From Diplonema papillatum (lineage: Eukaryota > Euglenozoa > Diplonemea > Diplonemida > Diplonemidae), in contig JAPJBO010000571.1 of assembly GCA_030068145.1 (NCBI GenBank), positions 85,055 through 149,054 on the forward strand: a stretch of DNA of 64,000 nt. The letters are read 5' to 3'. A program made the position numbers and the translations under genes. Under the pieces are notes generated by a model. It saw only the letters and a program-made list of their open reading frames with translations, made no database searches and had not been told where the DNA came from. This document shows positions 9,540-19,368 of this stretch, in pieces (position 1 is the first letter of the stretch; every line of letters begins with the position of its first letter).

Positions 9540-12500
9540 CTAGGTAACGGCCGATGCACCCTCGGGCTGGGAGTGGGGGTCTCTGTTCGCTCTTCTGTTT
9601 GCATGGTGCTTCGGGCAGCAGCTGGCTAATGCTTCGTTTGCTACTACGCAGTCGCCGCAGCGTCCTAGTCTGTGTGCTGTGCAAAAGTGCATCCGCGGCC
9701 TTAGACCATCCGATCCGTGATGATGCTGCTTGAGGCGACAGCAGGTCTCCGCCGGTAGGCGCTTTTTGACGCACTCCCTGCATCGCGGCTTCCTGTGATG
9801 CGAGCAAACCACTCCGGGGCGGGAGGTATTCACCGCGCCTTCTGGGGCCTCGAACGGGGGGGCTCCTTCGCACGGTTCCGTGCTTGAGCTTCTTCCTGCC
9901 GCTTCAGCCTTCGTCTTCCAATCCGGCTTTCCCTGCGTCCACCCTGCCGGATAGGCCTCCTCTGGCAAAAAAGTTGCGGCCCATCCCAGGTGCGGAGGGA
10001 ACGGGCTGTTTTCTTGTTGGTCTGGCCGATTTTCTCGTGTGTGTTCGCGTATCTTCATGATCACATCCTCGGTCGCGGTCAATAACTGTGCACGCCTCGA
10101 AACACCCCGCACAACCGTTCCTCCCACAGATGTCAAAACGGTGGTGGAGTATTCATGGCCGCAGAACCACGGCTGTGCAACCACCTTCCCATACGCCTTC
10201 CCCATTTCGATGAGGCTGAGCGCTTTTCCTAGACCGGACCGACGGAAGTTTGCCAGCATGGTCTCTTGTTGCTGCCGGGTGGGCCTTTGGCGTTGCACCA
10301 GGTCCATGGCGGCGTTGCTGAGCGCGTCCGCGTCTGTGTTCAGCTCCCGCGCAACGTGCTCAATGTGCAGTGTCAGCCGTCTCTGCAGGGACGACACCTT
10401 CAAGGCCGCGCGCGTCAGATACGGCTTCAGTTCCTCTGAACATGCCATGCGTCGTGCGAGGTGCCCGACAACCAGCGCCGAGTCGCCTCGCACCGTGCAT
10501 TCCTCTCCTTCCGCTTCGCCTGCATCCCCCAGCAGGTGCAGGCCCGCTAGCAGTCCTTCGTACTCTGCTACGTTGTTGCTGCGCACGGTCGGCAGTGGCA
10601 GGACCACTTCTGCCACTTTCACTCCATCGCGGTACACGACTGCCCCCGCCCCGGCAACGGCGAAGGCGGTCCCATTCGCTCTCGCCCCGCCATCGAAATA
10701 AACCAGGAGCCTGCTGTCTCCCATTTCCCGGGCCGGTAACGTAGCGCGGGCTGCCGTTGCCTTGCCTGTTGGTGCTTGTGGAGGAGCTGAGTAGAACCTA
10801 CTCTTCAGGTCAGGGAGTCGCCGTCCTGTGTACAGCTCGAAATCCACTGCCAGTTCGATGAAACTGGTTCCCAGCTCATCGTGCCCTGGGGGGGCCCACT
10901 TCGTCTGCTGCAGCCAGTCGGTAAATGCCATCCACATCTCTTGGCCATATTTCCACTTCGTTCCGACGGCGGAAGGTGCAATGGCAGGGACCGTGAGTCT
11001 GTGTGGTTCTGATGGCTTCCACCCACGCGGGTAGTCCACGGTCCTGTGATGCCTGGCGGACCTGTCAAGCAGGCCGTCTGCTTCCTGACGTCGAGTTAGG
11101 ACCTCGACGAAGAAAAGGTGTAGCCGCTTTAGTACACGCAACCTTTCTTCCCTAGCTGCCGGCAGCCCGGGGATCGCTTCGTCTCCTCGTACAGCTGGGG
11201 CCACCCCGCACAAGCGTAGGCACGGGGGCCAATTCCTTTGCACGTTTACCAAGTCTCCGTGCTTCGATCGACTTCGTTCCCAGGCTGGGCACATCCAGAA
11301 CAAGTGCTCTACCGTCTCCCGGTCCTGTGTGTCGCAGTACGGGCAGTTTCGTTCACCCAACCCCGTTCGCCCGGTTGCCGGTGTGGCCCCCGCAAGTACC
11401 GACTTCAGCATGCCGGCTTCGTACGCGGTGAGGGGGGAGTCCCGCATTTCTAGTAGGTGCCGGGTTGCCTGGTGGTCTACCCCGTTCTGCACACCCCCGA
11501 AGTCCGCTGCTCGCCGCGCTGCGAGCTGAGCCATCTCACGCAGCCTCAGCGCGTGCCGCAAGTCGTGTTGAAAGATTCGGGTGCAGCCTTGCGCCGCTGC
11601 ATCGTGCACTACCTCGTCTCCGGCTTCGTTCGTGTAGGCAATGCTGGTCGGTGCCACCCAGCGCCACTGGAGCCCATCCAGAGCTCTCTTGAAAAGGGCT
11701 AGGGGCCCTCTCAGCATTAGTAGCGTGTCGCTTTGCTCCCATGCCGTCCGGGACAGAGTCCGCGCGGACTCCCACTTCTCGACTTGAACAGCCCAGGTGG
11801 TTATTCTCCGGTAAACGGGCACTACTACCGGGTCGAGTCTGTGCCCGTGGTGCAGTATGTGCAGCACGGCCTCCTGGGCTCGCCGCGGCGGTCCCGTCCA
11901 CACCGCGTCAGTAAACAGCCTTCGTAGGCGCACGATGTCCCGCTTCCTGAGTTCGGACACTGCGGTGCCGTAGTACCGCTTTGCCCCTGCCGTCATACTA
12001 ACGACCAGGTCTCTTGCGTCGCCTGGAAGCGGGAGACAGCTAGCCCTTTTCAGCACGAGCTCGGCTTCAGCGTTTCTCTCCAAGATACGCCTTGACGGTT
12101 GTATCGCCTCCCCCGGCGGCACCCGATCCGTCGTTATCATCGCCCCCAGGGCATCAAATGTTGTGCGCCTCCGTATCAATTCGGTCTGCTCGCTGTTCCC
12201 CTCCTCGTCTTTGCTCTCCGCGTATTCGATCGTTTGCGGAGCGTCCGGCGCCGTTGTGAAGAAATGCGATTTCTTCTGCGTGCAGACTTTCATCCCGGTC
12301 AGCCCTGCAAACCGTCCTGACCGCCTGGCCGCCTCCTCCAGGTTTGCGAGTGACTTCAACATCGCATACACATCGTCGACATACGAGAGTGGTATCGCTG
12401 CTTCGATGTCTGCTATGTGTCGCATCCAAACGCTAATCAGGACGTTGATGAGAATGACACTTAGGGGGCATCCCTGCATGATCCCGTTCGTCGGAATGAA

Positions 12501-15392
12501 GCCCTCACCTACTGTCGCTCCCATTCGAAAGTGGCGCTGCATGCTGGCGTAGGCCACCCGCAAGGTCCGCAGCACAACCTCGTTGAATCCAAGCTCCCCA
12601 GCCAGCTTAAAAGCTATCTCAATCGGGACCGAGTCGAAGCACTTCTTGAAGTCTAACGCAAGGCCGTAGAGTGGTTCACCTGTCAGGTGCGCCTCCTCAA
12701 TGAGTGCTGCCAAGTGCCATATTAGGTCGTCCGTGCCATGCTCCTTCCGGCAGCCATGCATCCCGCTTGGCGCGATCTCGTCCATCCACGCGAGTGCTTC
12801 TTTCGCCCTTATCGCTGCCCAGATCCGGTATAGGACGGGGGTTATGGATATGGGCCGTTGCGACAGGGGATCTCCGGTGCTCTCGGGCTTCGGCAGGAGG
12901 TGTATTATTGCGTGCATGAGTTGCTCCGGCCATAGTCCTTCGGTTTCCACTGCGTTCATGGCATCGGCCATTAGCTCCAGGATTTCAGGCGGCAGTTGCC
13001 TTAGCTCATGCACACGCCATCCGTGTAATCCGGGGGATGTTGTCTTCTTCATCTTCTTGAGGGCCGCATCCACATCGGCCGCGCCGATAGGTCTGCATTC
13101 CATCGCGTGCGGCGCAGGGAGGTACCGGGCGTAGTGAGTCTTGAAGGCCTCCCATTGGGGCTCCGGGATGTCCGTGTATTTTTGAAATATTCCGCCCCAG
13201 GCTTCAGGTCCTCTCAGCATCTCGTCGATTTCCCTCGGGCATGCAGTCAGAGTCCCGTCCCCTCGCCGCAGGAACACCGATGGGCTTCCCTGCTGTCCGG
13301 CCAGGAAACGGTAGATCGCACCCTTCTCTTGGCTGCCCCACGCTTTCTGGATTCTCTCTTTCCAGAGGCGAGAACGCTCCGTCTTCAGCTCTGCTACAGC
13401 TTCGCGTTGCGTCCCTACCAACTTCTCTGCTGTCGCCACGAGGTACTGCAACTCATCCTCGTCCCCGGTGCAGGGGTGCTGCGCCAATGACTCTTCAGCA
13501 GTACACCGATGCAAAGCGTTTCTCGCGTTCCGTTCCGCAACCGTCATTGCGCTAGGCTGGCCAACGCTCAGCCTCTGCCTCGCCTCGGCAATCACAGTGC
13601 GTAGCATCCCAATCACCTTGTCCCGCTGTCTCACGGACCTATCCGTCGCACCCCGTGCCGTGCACGCCTGCCTTGCGGACGCGTGCGCCTTCCGAGTGGT
13701 GAATCCACCAGCCCTGCCCCGGTAGGCGGTTGATCCTGGCGGGAGGCTCTTCCAGTGCAGGCCAGTCAGGTAGGCTTCCGCCACTTCCGATGCGTTTCTC
13801 AGCGCCCCGTCTGCTCCGCTGACCGCGCGGTTGCGGTCCAAGGCCGTGGTTAGTACACTCCTCATCTCCTCCTGCGTCATCAACGGCGGCTTCTTCGGGA
13901 AAGGAGTGGGTATCCAGTGACCGCGCTCGGGCGGTGTAGATGCCGGGATGCTGAGTGTAACAAACACTGGACAGTGTGTCGGGATGTCGTGTTCTCCTGC
14001 CTTGGCGGTTTCCACCGTCACCAACGTCCGCGCTGCTACGGCGTTGAGAAAACACATGTCTATGCGAGAGCCTGCTGCCCCCGCCCAGCAAGTGGATGGA
14101 GGGGCATTTGAGCCCTCCTGGGCGGCTGCTGCCGCATCTACCCATCCATTTTGGCAGGCAGCCGCCAGGGACATGCTTTCCCCTGTTGGTGTGTTAAAAT
14201 CGCCCAAGACAGCTATCGGCACTTGCCCGAGTCCTGCAGCCATCTCGAACACATCGGCAAGGAGCTTCTCCCGTTCCTGGACTACCGCTTGCTCCCTGCC
14301 AACAGGCGCGTACACCGATAGAACATGTAGAACCATTCGCGCATTGCCTGTTGCTACAACGGCATGTGCGACCCGTGTGCTTTTCGCCAACCGCTTCTCC
14401 AACTCCGTGGTAGGCTGTGTGGTTTTGGCAACTAACCCGCGGGTGGTGACCGCTGTGCCGCCCGGCACCCGCTGTCCGATTCCGTTCGCGCCGACAACAA
14501 TCGGTACGTCTTCTCCCCAGTGGCAGTCCCATCCGTACGCTCCTAGAAAGAGCTCACTCGTCCTCTTCGCTTCTGGGCCCGCCCTGGTTTCTTGTAGGGC
14601 AACAATGTCCGCCGGCAGGTTCGCCACCGTCCGACACCTCGCGCTTATGGACCCAATGTTCGCCGTCGCGAGCACTATATCCTTACAGGACGCATCTCCA
14701 TTGCGAACTGGGTGGCGAGGCGCTTGCTCCACGGCTGTTAGCCTGCTCAAGGGAATCTGAGACACCTCGGGGGCGGTTGTCGCCAGTTGCCGGAGGATGG
14801 TATGCGGCACGTTCAATGCGTCGTAATGTTGCGGCCGGTAGGTCAAGACTATTACGCGTGACGCATTTGGCGCCCGTCCCTCACACCTGAGGAGTGCCGG
14901 GTGCGTTGTTGAGAGCACCCACACTGTCGCTCTGAGCACCTCAGCAGCTGCTTGCAACGTGAGGTGGTCACCATATTGCCCGTCTCCGGCTACGGTGAAG
15001 AGGTATTCCGATAGCGTCACATCAGCGGGGATGAACGCTACCGGCGGGTTGTGACGAAGCTGCCAGGTGACCTTCTGCCGTAAGGAAGTAGCCGAAAGAC
15101 TCAGCTTACTCCCACGGAGCAAAGCGGCAAACTGGCAATTACCATCTTTCTCAACTGGGACCCGTCTCGCACAAATGGTCGCAGCCGCCTCGTCCAGCTG
15201 CGCGTCGCCGCTTTCCGCTGGCGTTGGTTGATAAACTGCGGCTTGAAAAAGTGATGATGATGATGGCCTCGCACTCGCGACTTCCCCTTCTCGTCGGGTT
15301 TGGTTGTTTGTACCAGAGTTGGCGCACCGGGTAGCGCCAGTTGACGTGTTTGTATTGTTTGCCGTCAGTTCTTGCCCGGTGCGCCCAGCTCC
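9540..15392 (-). CDS. J2 ORF2: OTU protease-EEP endonuclease-RT-RNase H polyprotein
   Basis: Uninterrupted frame of about 1,950 codons. In order: OTU-like cysteine protease (DGNCQF near 15140, GDHLTLQ, final His in RPQHYDAL); AP-type endonuclease (VALQET, SVYAPV, GDFNTP, ending EHDIPTHCPVF, about 14690-13920); RT with motif A LALDFKKCFD (about 12633-12662), motif B GIMQGCPLS and motif C YVDD (about 12370-12390); zinc motif C-x2-C-x9-H-x4-C (about 11290-11345); RNase H with FDGGAR, AEYEG, RGDS and NTDAD (about 10700-10290); and a tail with two Cys/His modules (9600-9810). The polymerase should copy element RNA at the nicked target; the OTU domain might process the polyprotein or deubiquitinate. 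There is no ATG before the OTU domain, and a single TAG (15393-15395) separates this frame from ORF1 in the same frame. Confidence 0.93.
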   Translation of the reverse strand, partial: GAGRTGQELTANNTNTSTGATRCANSGTNNQTRREGEVASARPSSSSLFQAAVYQPTPAESGDAQLDEAAATICARRVPVEKDGNCQFAALLRGSKLSLSATSLRQKVTWQLRHNPPVAFIPADVTLSEYLFTVAGDGQYGDHLTLQAAAEVLRATVWVLSTTHPALLRCEGRAPNASRVIVLTYRPQHYDALNVPHTILRQLATTAPEVSQIPLSRLTAVEQAPRHPVRNGDASCKDIVLATANIGSISARCRTVANLPADIVALQETRAGPEAKRTSELFLGAYGWDCHWGEDVPIVVGANGIGQRVPGGTAVTTRGLVAKTTQPTTELEKRLAKSTRVAHAVVATGNARMVLHVLSVYAPVGREQAVVQEREKLLADVFEMAAGLGQVPIAVLGDFNTPTGESMSLAAACQNGWVDAAAAAQEGSNAPPSTCWAGAAGSRIDMCFLNAVAARTLVTVETAKAGEHDIPTHCPVFVTLSIPASTPPERGHWIPTPFPKKPPLMTQEEMRSVLTTALDRNRAVSGADGALRNASEVAEAYLTGLHWKSLPPGSTAYRGRAGGFTTRKAHASARQACTARGATDRSVRQRDKVIGMLRTVIAEARQRLSVGQPSAMTVAERNARNALHRCTAEESLAQHPCTGDEDELQYLVATAEKLVGTQREAVAELKTERSRLWKERIQKAWGSQEKGAIYRFLAGQQGSPSVFLRRGDGTLTACPREIDEMLRGPEAWGGIFQKYTDIPEPQWEAFKTHYARYLPAPHAMECRPIGAADVDAALKKMKKTTSPGLHGWRVHELRQLPPEILELMADAMNAVETEGLWPEQLMHAIIHLLPKPESTGDPLSQRPISITPVLYRIWAAIRAKEALAWMDEIAPSGMHGCRKEHGTDDLIWHLAALIEEAHLTGEPLYGLALDFKKCFDSVPIEIAFKLAGELGFNEVVLRTLRVAYASMQRHFRMGATVGEGFIPTNGIMQGCPLSVILINVLISVWMRHIADIEAAIPLSYVDDVYAMLKSLANLEEAARRSGRFAGLTGMKVCTQKKSHFFTTAPDAPQTIEYAESKDEEGNSEQTELIRRRTTFDALGAMITTDRVPPGEAIQPSRRILERNAEAELVLKRASCLPLPGDARDLVVSMTAGAKRYYGTAVSELRKRDIVRLRRLFTDAVWTGPPRRAQEAVLHILHHGHRLDPVVVPVYRRITTWAVQVEKWESARTLSRTAWEQSDTLLMLRGPLALFKRALDGLQWRWVAPTSIAYTNEAGDEVVHDAAAQGCTRIFQHDLRHALRLREMAQLAARRAADFGGVQNGVDHQATRHLLEMRDSPLTAYEAGMLKSVLAGATPATGRTGLGERNCPYCDTQDRETVEHLFWMCPAWERSRSKHGDLVNVQRNWPPCLRLCGVAPAVRGDEAIPGLPAAREERLRVLKRLHLFFVEVLTRRQEADGLLDRSARHHRTVDYPRGWKPSEPHRLTVPAIAPSAVGTKWKYGQEMWMAFTDWLQQTKWAPPGHDELGTSFIELAVDFELYTGRRLPDLKSRFYSAPPQAPTGKATAARATLPAREMGDSRLLVYFDGGARANGTAFAVAGAGAVVYRDGVKVAEVVLPLPTVRSNNVAEYEGLLAGLHLLGDAGEAEGEECTVRGDSALVVGHLARRMACSEELKPYLTRAALKVSSLQRRLTLHIEHVARELNTDADALSNAAMDLVQRQRPTRQQQETMLANFRRSGLGKALSLIEMGKAYGKVVAQPWFCGHEYSTTVLTSVGGTVVRGVSRRAQLLTATEDVIMKIREHTRENRPDQQENSPFPPHLGWAATFLPEEAYPAGWTQGKPDWKTKAEAAGRSSSTEPCEGAPPFEAPEGAVNTSRPGVVCSHHRKPRCRECVKKRLPAETCCRLKQHHHGSDGLRPRMHFCTAHRLGRCGDCVVANEALASCCPKHHANRRANRDPHSQPEGASAVT

Positions 15393-16680
15393 CTACTTCT
15401 TCTCCAACGGGCTGAAACGATTGGCGGTGCCAATCATCTCAGTGAGCAGCTGCTGCTTGCCGCCGCCTTTTCCTCCTTTCGCCTTTCCAGCTGGCACCGG
15501 CCGCCTTGTCGCCTCGGTCAGCTGTTTGAGTTGCTCGTCCAGCTCCCTCGCGTCTGCCTCTTTCCTTGCCTTCTTCCCTTTCCTCGTGCTTGGGCTTTGA
15601 GCAGCGGCTTGGCCTGGGAGTGGCTCCTGTGCGGCGCCTTCTAAAGGCTCGGGCGGCGAGACAGCCGGCTGTGAGGCTTCGACGGGCGGTGGTGGCTGTG
15701 AGGGGGCTGCTGGCTGTGAGGAAGGTTCTGGCTGTGAGGAAACTGCTGGCTGTGAGGAAGCCGCTAGCTGCGGGGGTACCGCCGGCTGTGGAAGTGCCAT
15801 TAGTCTCACGAGCAGCGATTCAACGCGGGCGTTCATTTCTTCGGTCACGCCGGCCAGTTTCTGCTCGACATCCGCCATCCATAGCAGCTGGCGTGCGTAC
15901 GCCGCTTCCTCGCGTTGCGTCGCGATTTGGGACTGTGCGTCTGCCCAGCTCATCAAGCGCTTCTCGAACGCTAGCTCCCAGGTTACGCGGGCGTTAGCCC
16001 GCTCCTTCTCCCACACCTCACGCTGCCTCCTCTGCTGCTCCTCCCATGCAGTCCAGGCTGCCGTTGTCACGTCGCTGCGGATTTCGTTCCGCATCTCTAC
16101 GTCGTTGGTGTCACGCGTTGCGGGCTGCAGCTCATCAAGTTGGGCCTGAAGGCGCTTCTGCTGCCTTTTCTTGGTCTCTCCATCGGCCTTGACCGCCTGT
16201 CTCCATTCGGCCTCTCCCCTCTTCTTCCCGAACTCTACCAAGAATTCCGTCTTGGTGTATCTGGGGCCCCTTGGCTGCTTGTTGTCCGGCAGCCGGCTCG
16301 GAGGCCCGGCCGCTGCCAGGCGTTCAATCTCCTCCTGGAGCTTGCGGACCCGCTCCTCCTTCTTCGCTTCCTGTTCAGCGAGAATTCGCTCTTCCACGTC
16401 AACGATCTCGGCCTCTTCATCGCCGACCCGCACCTTCTTGGCAGGCGGGGGTGCCGTCGCTTCTACGTGCGCGGTGCCTCGCCTAACCCGCACACGCGCT
16501 CCGGACCACCCCAACTGCTCAATCAGGCGCTCATAAGCACCCGCCCTTCCCTTCAGCACCTCGAGCCGTATCGTGTACTCTCGGGTTTCGGGCCACCACC
16601 CGCACTCCTGCGAACCTTTCGTTGCCCGGGGCGTTCACCCCGGGTTCCAGGGGGACCGCGTGGAGGTTGTTCGCATCCAT
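15393..16680 (-). pseudogene. J2 ORF1 (coiled-coil, QPA-repeat protein; 5-nt deletion)
   Basis: ATG at 16680 (MDANNLHAV). Compared with J1 a 5-bp deletion near 16590 shifts the frame after about 30 residues; the rest is open to the TAG at 15393-15395. It contains the charged coiled-coil region, an EFGKKRGEAEW segment, a Gln/Pro/Ala/Ser repeat tract, and a Lys/Arg-rich stretch (TRKGKKARKEAD). It ends SPLEKK-stop, in phase with ORF2. J1 is intact where J2 is broken and vice versa, so a working ORF1 can be inferred for the family but neither copy here has one. Confidence 0.8.
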
Positions 16681-16719
16681 AATTTTAAAGTTTGTGTAGT
16701 GCATTGTGGATTTCCCCCC

Positions 16720-16741
16720 TGTGTGTGTGTGTGTGTGTGTG
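16720..16741. repeat. (TG)11 microsatellite at the J2 5' end
   Basis: Pure TG run directly after the J2 leader; beyond it unrelated sequence begins. With 9222-9479 it shows J2 lies between TG tracts. Confidence 0.95.
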
Positions 16742-19368
16742 CTGCACTCGTGTTTGCACAGTGTCTGAGGGATCACTTGATTAAGTCGGGAGTGGCGGCG
16801 TTGGGCAGCTGGATGGGCTGACAAAGGCGTGTCGTCGTCGGTCGCAATCGGTTGCGGAGGTGTGCGAGGTGTCGCGGGTTCGCCTTACGCACCCGAGTGT
16901 ACGTCCATCCTCCGATCCCGTTTACTCCATCTCTTGCACCCCTTCACCTGTCTGGTGGACAAATGACCGCACATCAGACACCGGTTCATTGTTTCCAGTG
17001 ACATTTCATCTGTTTATCTGCACTTCAGGGTGGTGAAGCGGAGATTGTGTCATTTTTTCTGGAATTTCAGTAAGTCTGACCATCTATGTAGTGATTCTGA
17101 CCAGCTATTTAGTGAAACCGACCAGCTATTCAGTGAATCTGGCCGGCTATTTAGTACAAGATCAGGACCACAGGTGCTGCACAAGGCAACTTGTGACAGT
17201 GACCGAGGCCTATAAGGGGCTGAAAATACCTCATAAAAGGCACAAGAAGGCACTATTATGCACTGCAGACTGCCAAATGCCCCCCACAAAGTCATCATAT
17301 GTGCTGAAAAAGGGAGTTGATTTTCAAAGATTGACCTAAAATGCACTATAACGCGAGAAAAAGGCTAAGTGGCGAAGAAAACAGAGTTTGCCCCCATAAC
17401 TTAGGCTAAGGGGCAGTAAAGGTGGGCCACTCTTCGTAGGATGCGCAATGCAAGCGAGTATGATCATACCGAAGCAACTGTGTTCAAGATTTACTGCAGT
17501 TTGGCTGAACAACAGCAGGACGTCAAGAATGTGACAACAGGGAGGCACCAGCATGCACGCAACCCAGGGTGAGCCTCATCTCCTCGGCACTTGTCGACGT
17601 TTGCATGTGTCGCTGGGCTGAATGCCGGCATATTAGCCGTTTTCCTGATGGCGCGTCGTATCTTTACTGGTGCCGCTAGTCATCCCAGACGTGTCGCCTC
17701 AGAAAATGAAGCCAAACGAGGGGGTGTGATGCCATTTTTTCGGGGACATTTACCCACCGTTCAGGTGTCTCAGGCACATCCTTTCACTTGGCAGGAGTTC
17801 GCCGTGCGCTGTGTCAGAATGCTAGGCGTCAATAGGGGAAGGGAGATCCAAATCTGCCACGCTCCGTGAAGCAGACGAAAGCGCGGGCCAGCAATGTCGC
17901 GTCTCCCTTTCTCTTCAGAGTTGATTCACCCATCGAGGTGTATTACCTGTTTGCTCAGACACAGTTGTAGAGACCTTCTCCTCGAGACGGACTTGCCTGT
18001 GCACTTGTGGCATCGGTGGTCCTGGCTGTGACTAGCTACGAGCTGCCTGGCAAACCAGACGTAAATCGTTGAGTGTTCTCTTGTTTTCTTTTTCTTCGTT
18101 TCTCTTTTCCCGTCTTTAACCACCACTCGTCGTTTTGTCAGCCAGAACCGTTTTTAGCTTTGTAGGAAATGCTTGAGGAGGCTGCCAGTTGCGATAGATC
18201 AAAGGAGGTAACACCGACGCACACAGGTAAATCTGGTTTAGTGGCGGGCGTAAGCGTTCAACAATCAGTTCCCTGAGTGGGACCCACCGATGGTGGAACA
18301 AACGATTCGATTCCTGGACGAGAGGTGTAACAATCACAATACGTTGATACTGCTACACAGCAGGGCAATGCAGCTCTCAGTACGAGACGAATTAGCTACG
18401 ACTCTACTGTGACGGGTTACACAGCAGTGCATGGTGGAACTGCACTACCACGTTGTTCGTTGGTTTAAGCAACATGATGGCGAGGATGAGCTGAAGAAGC
18501 TTTGAACAAACGACTGCTTTCCACGTCCATCCAGTGCCGGCCATAGGCACAGTCACGCAGGACCATGCTCAGCGGATTAATGAGCGACGCCTCGGGAGCG
18601 AAGCGAAGAACCCGCTTACCAATGTGACCAGACAGACAACGATCAGCATAAATGAAGCTCAAAAGTATTGGGCTATTTTTCATCATTCCCGTATTGACAG
18701 CTCCGCCCAGGCGTGGCCGAAACGGCTGGGAAGGTCTGCGAGGCTGTATTCCCCCCCGGAACTCGTTCGAACCCGCGCTGACCCTCAATCTCGCTAGCCG
18801 CGCCCAGAAGGCGTGGACAGTGGGGATCAGGAGTTCTGCAGCTTTCGTTCACCCCATGGATGACTACTCCGCACCCTGCCTGACAAACCAGACTCACACC
18901 GCTGTGCTGTCTGCAGACACTCAGGTTCCGCGCTGATGATGATGGTCCGCCTTATGTGTCCGTGGCTTAAAGGACCGAAACACGGTGCAGAATGGACCAG
19001 TGCGGTGTTGAGCACATACCCATTCCAAGCACGTTCTTGCAATCCCCCACCCCCCCAGCAAGCGAACTTCCACTCTATAGAATCTACCGCAGGTCTCACT
19101 CCGGCGCGCGGGCGAACAGATCGCCGCCATCCCCCCCTCCTCCTTTCGTCTGTCCCTCGTTTTCCAAAAGAACGACAGACAATCCCCCGAAGAAGGGTGG
19201 GAAAGGGTCAACCAAGTTCCCCTGGGAACCACAGACCCCACAGACCCGCTGTGGATCGTTGCTTCCACTGATATATATCAAAGAAGGCACCCTCGACTGC
19301 TCGACTGCTGAGTGGCCGAACAACTGTGGCACTGAAGAAGTTACTGCGGCAGCGTCGTCGACCCGGAA
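16742..19368. other. Intergenic, probably host DNA; no gene recognised
   Basis: Short open frames only. Three 24-bp units around (t)agtgaaaccgaccagctatt lie at about 17085-17155. A pyrimidine-rich stretch at 19128-19166 (cccccctcctcctttcg...) ending in aaaag could be a splice acceptor for the gene starting at 19369. Nothing else can be supported. Confidence 0.5.

Noticed and set aside
10039-14760. Several plus-strand frames of 120-270 codons across J2
   Set aside because: They lie opposite the intact ORF2 and have no recognisable domain.
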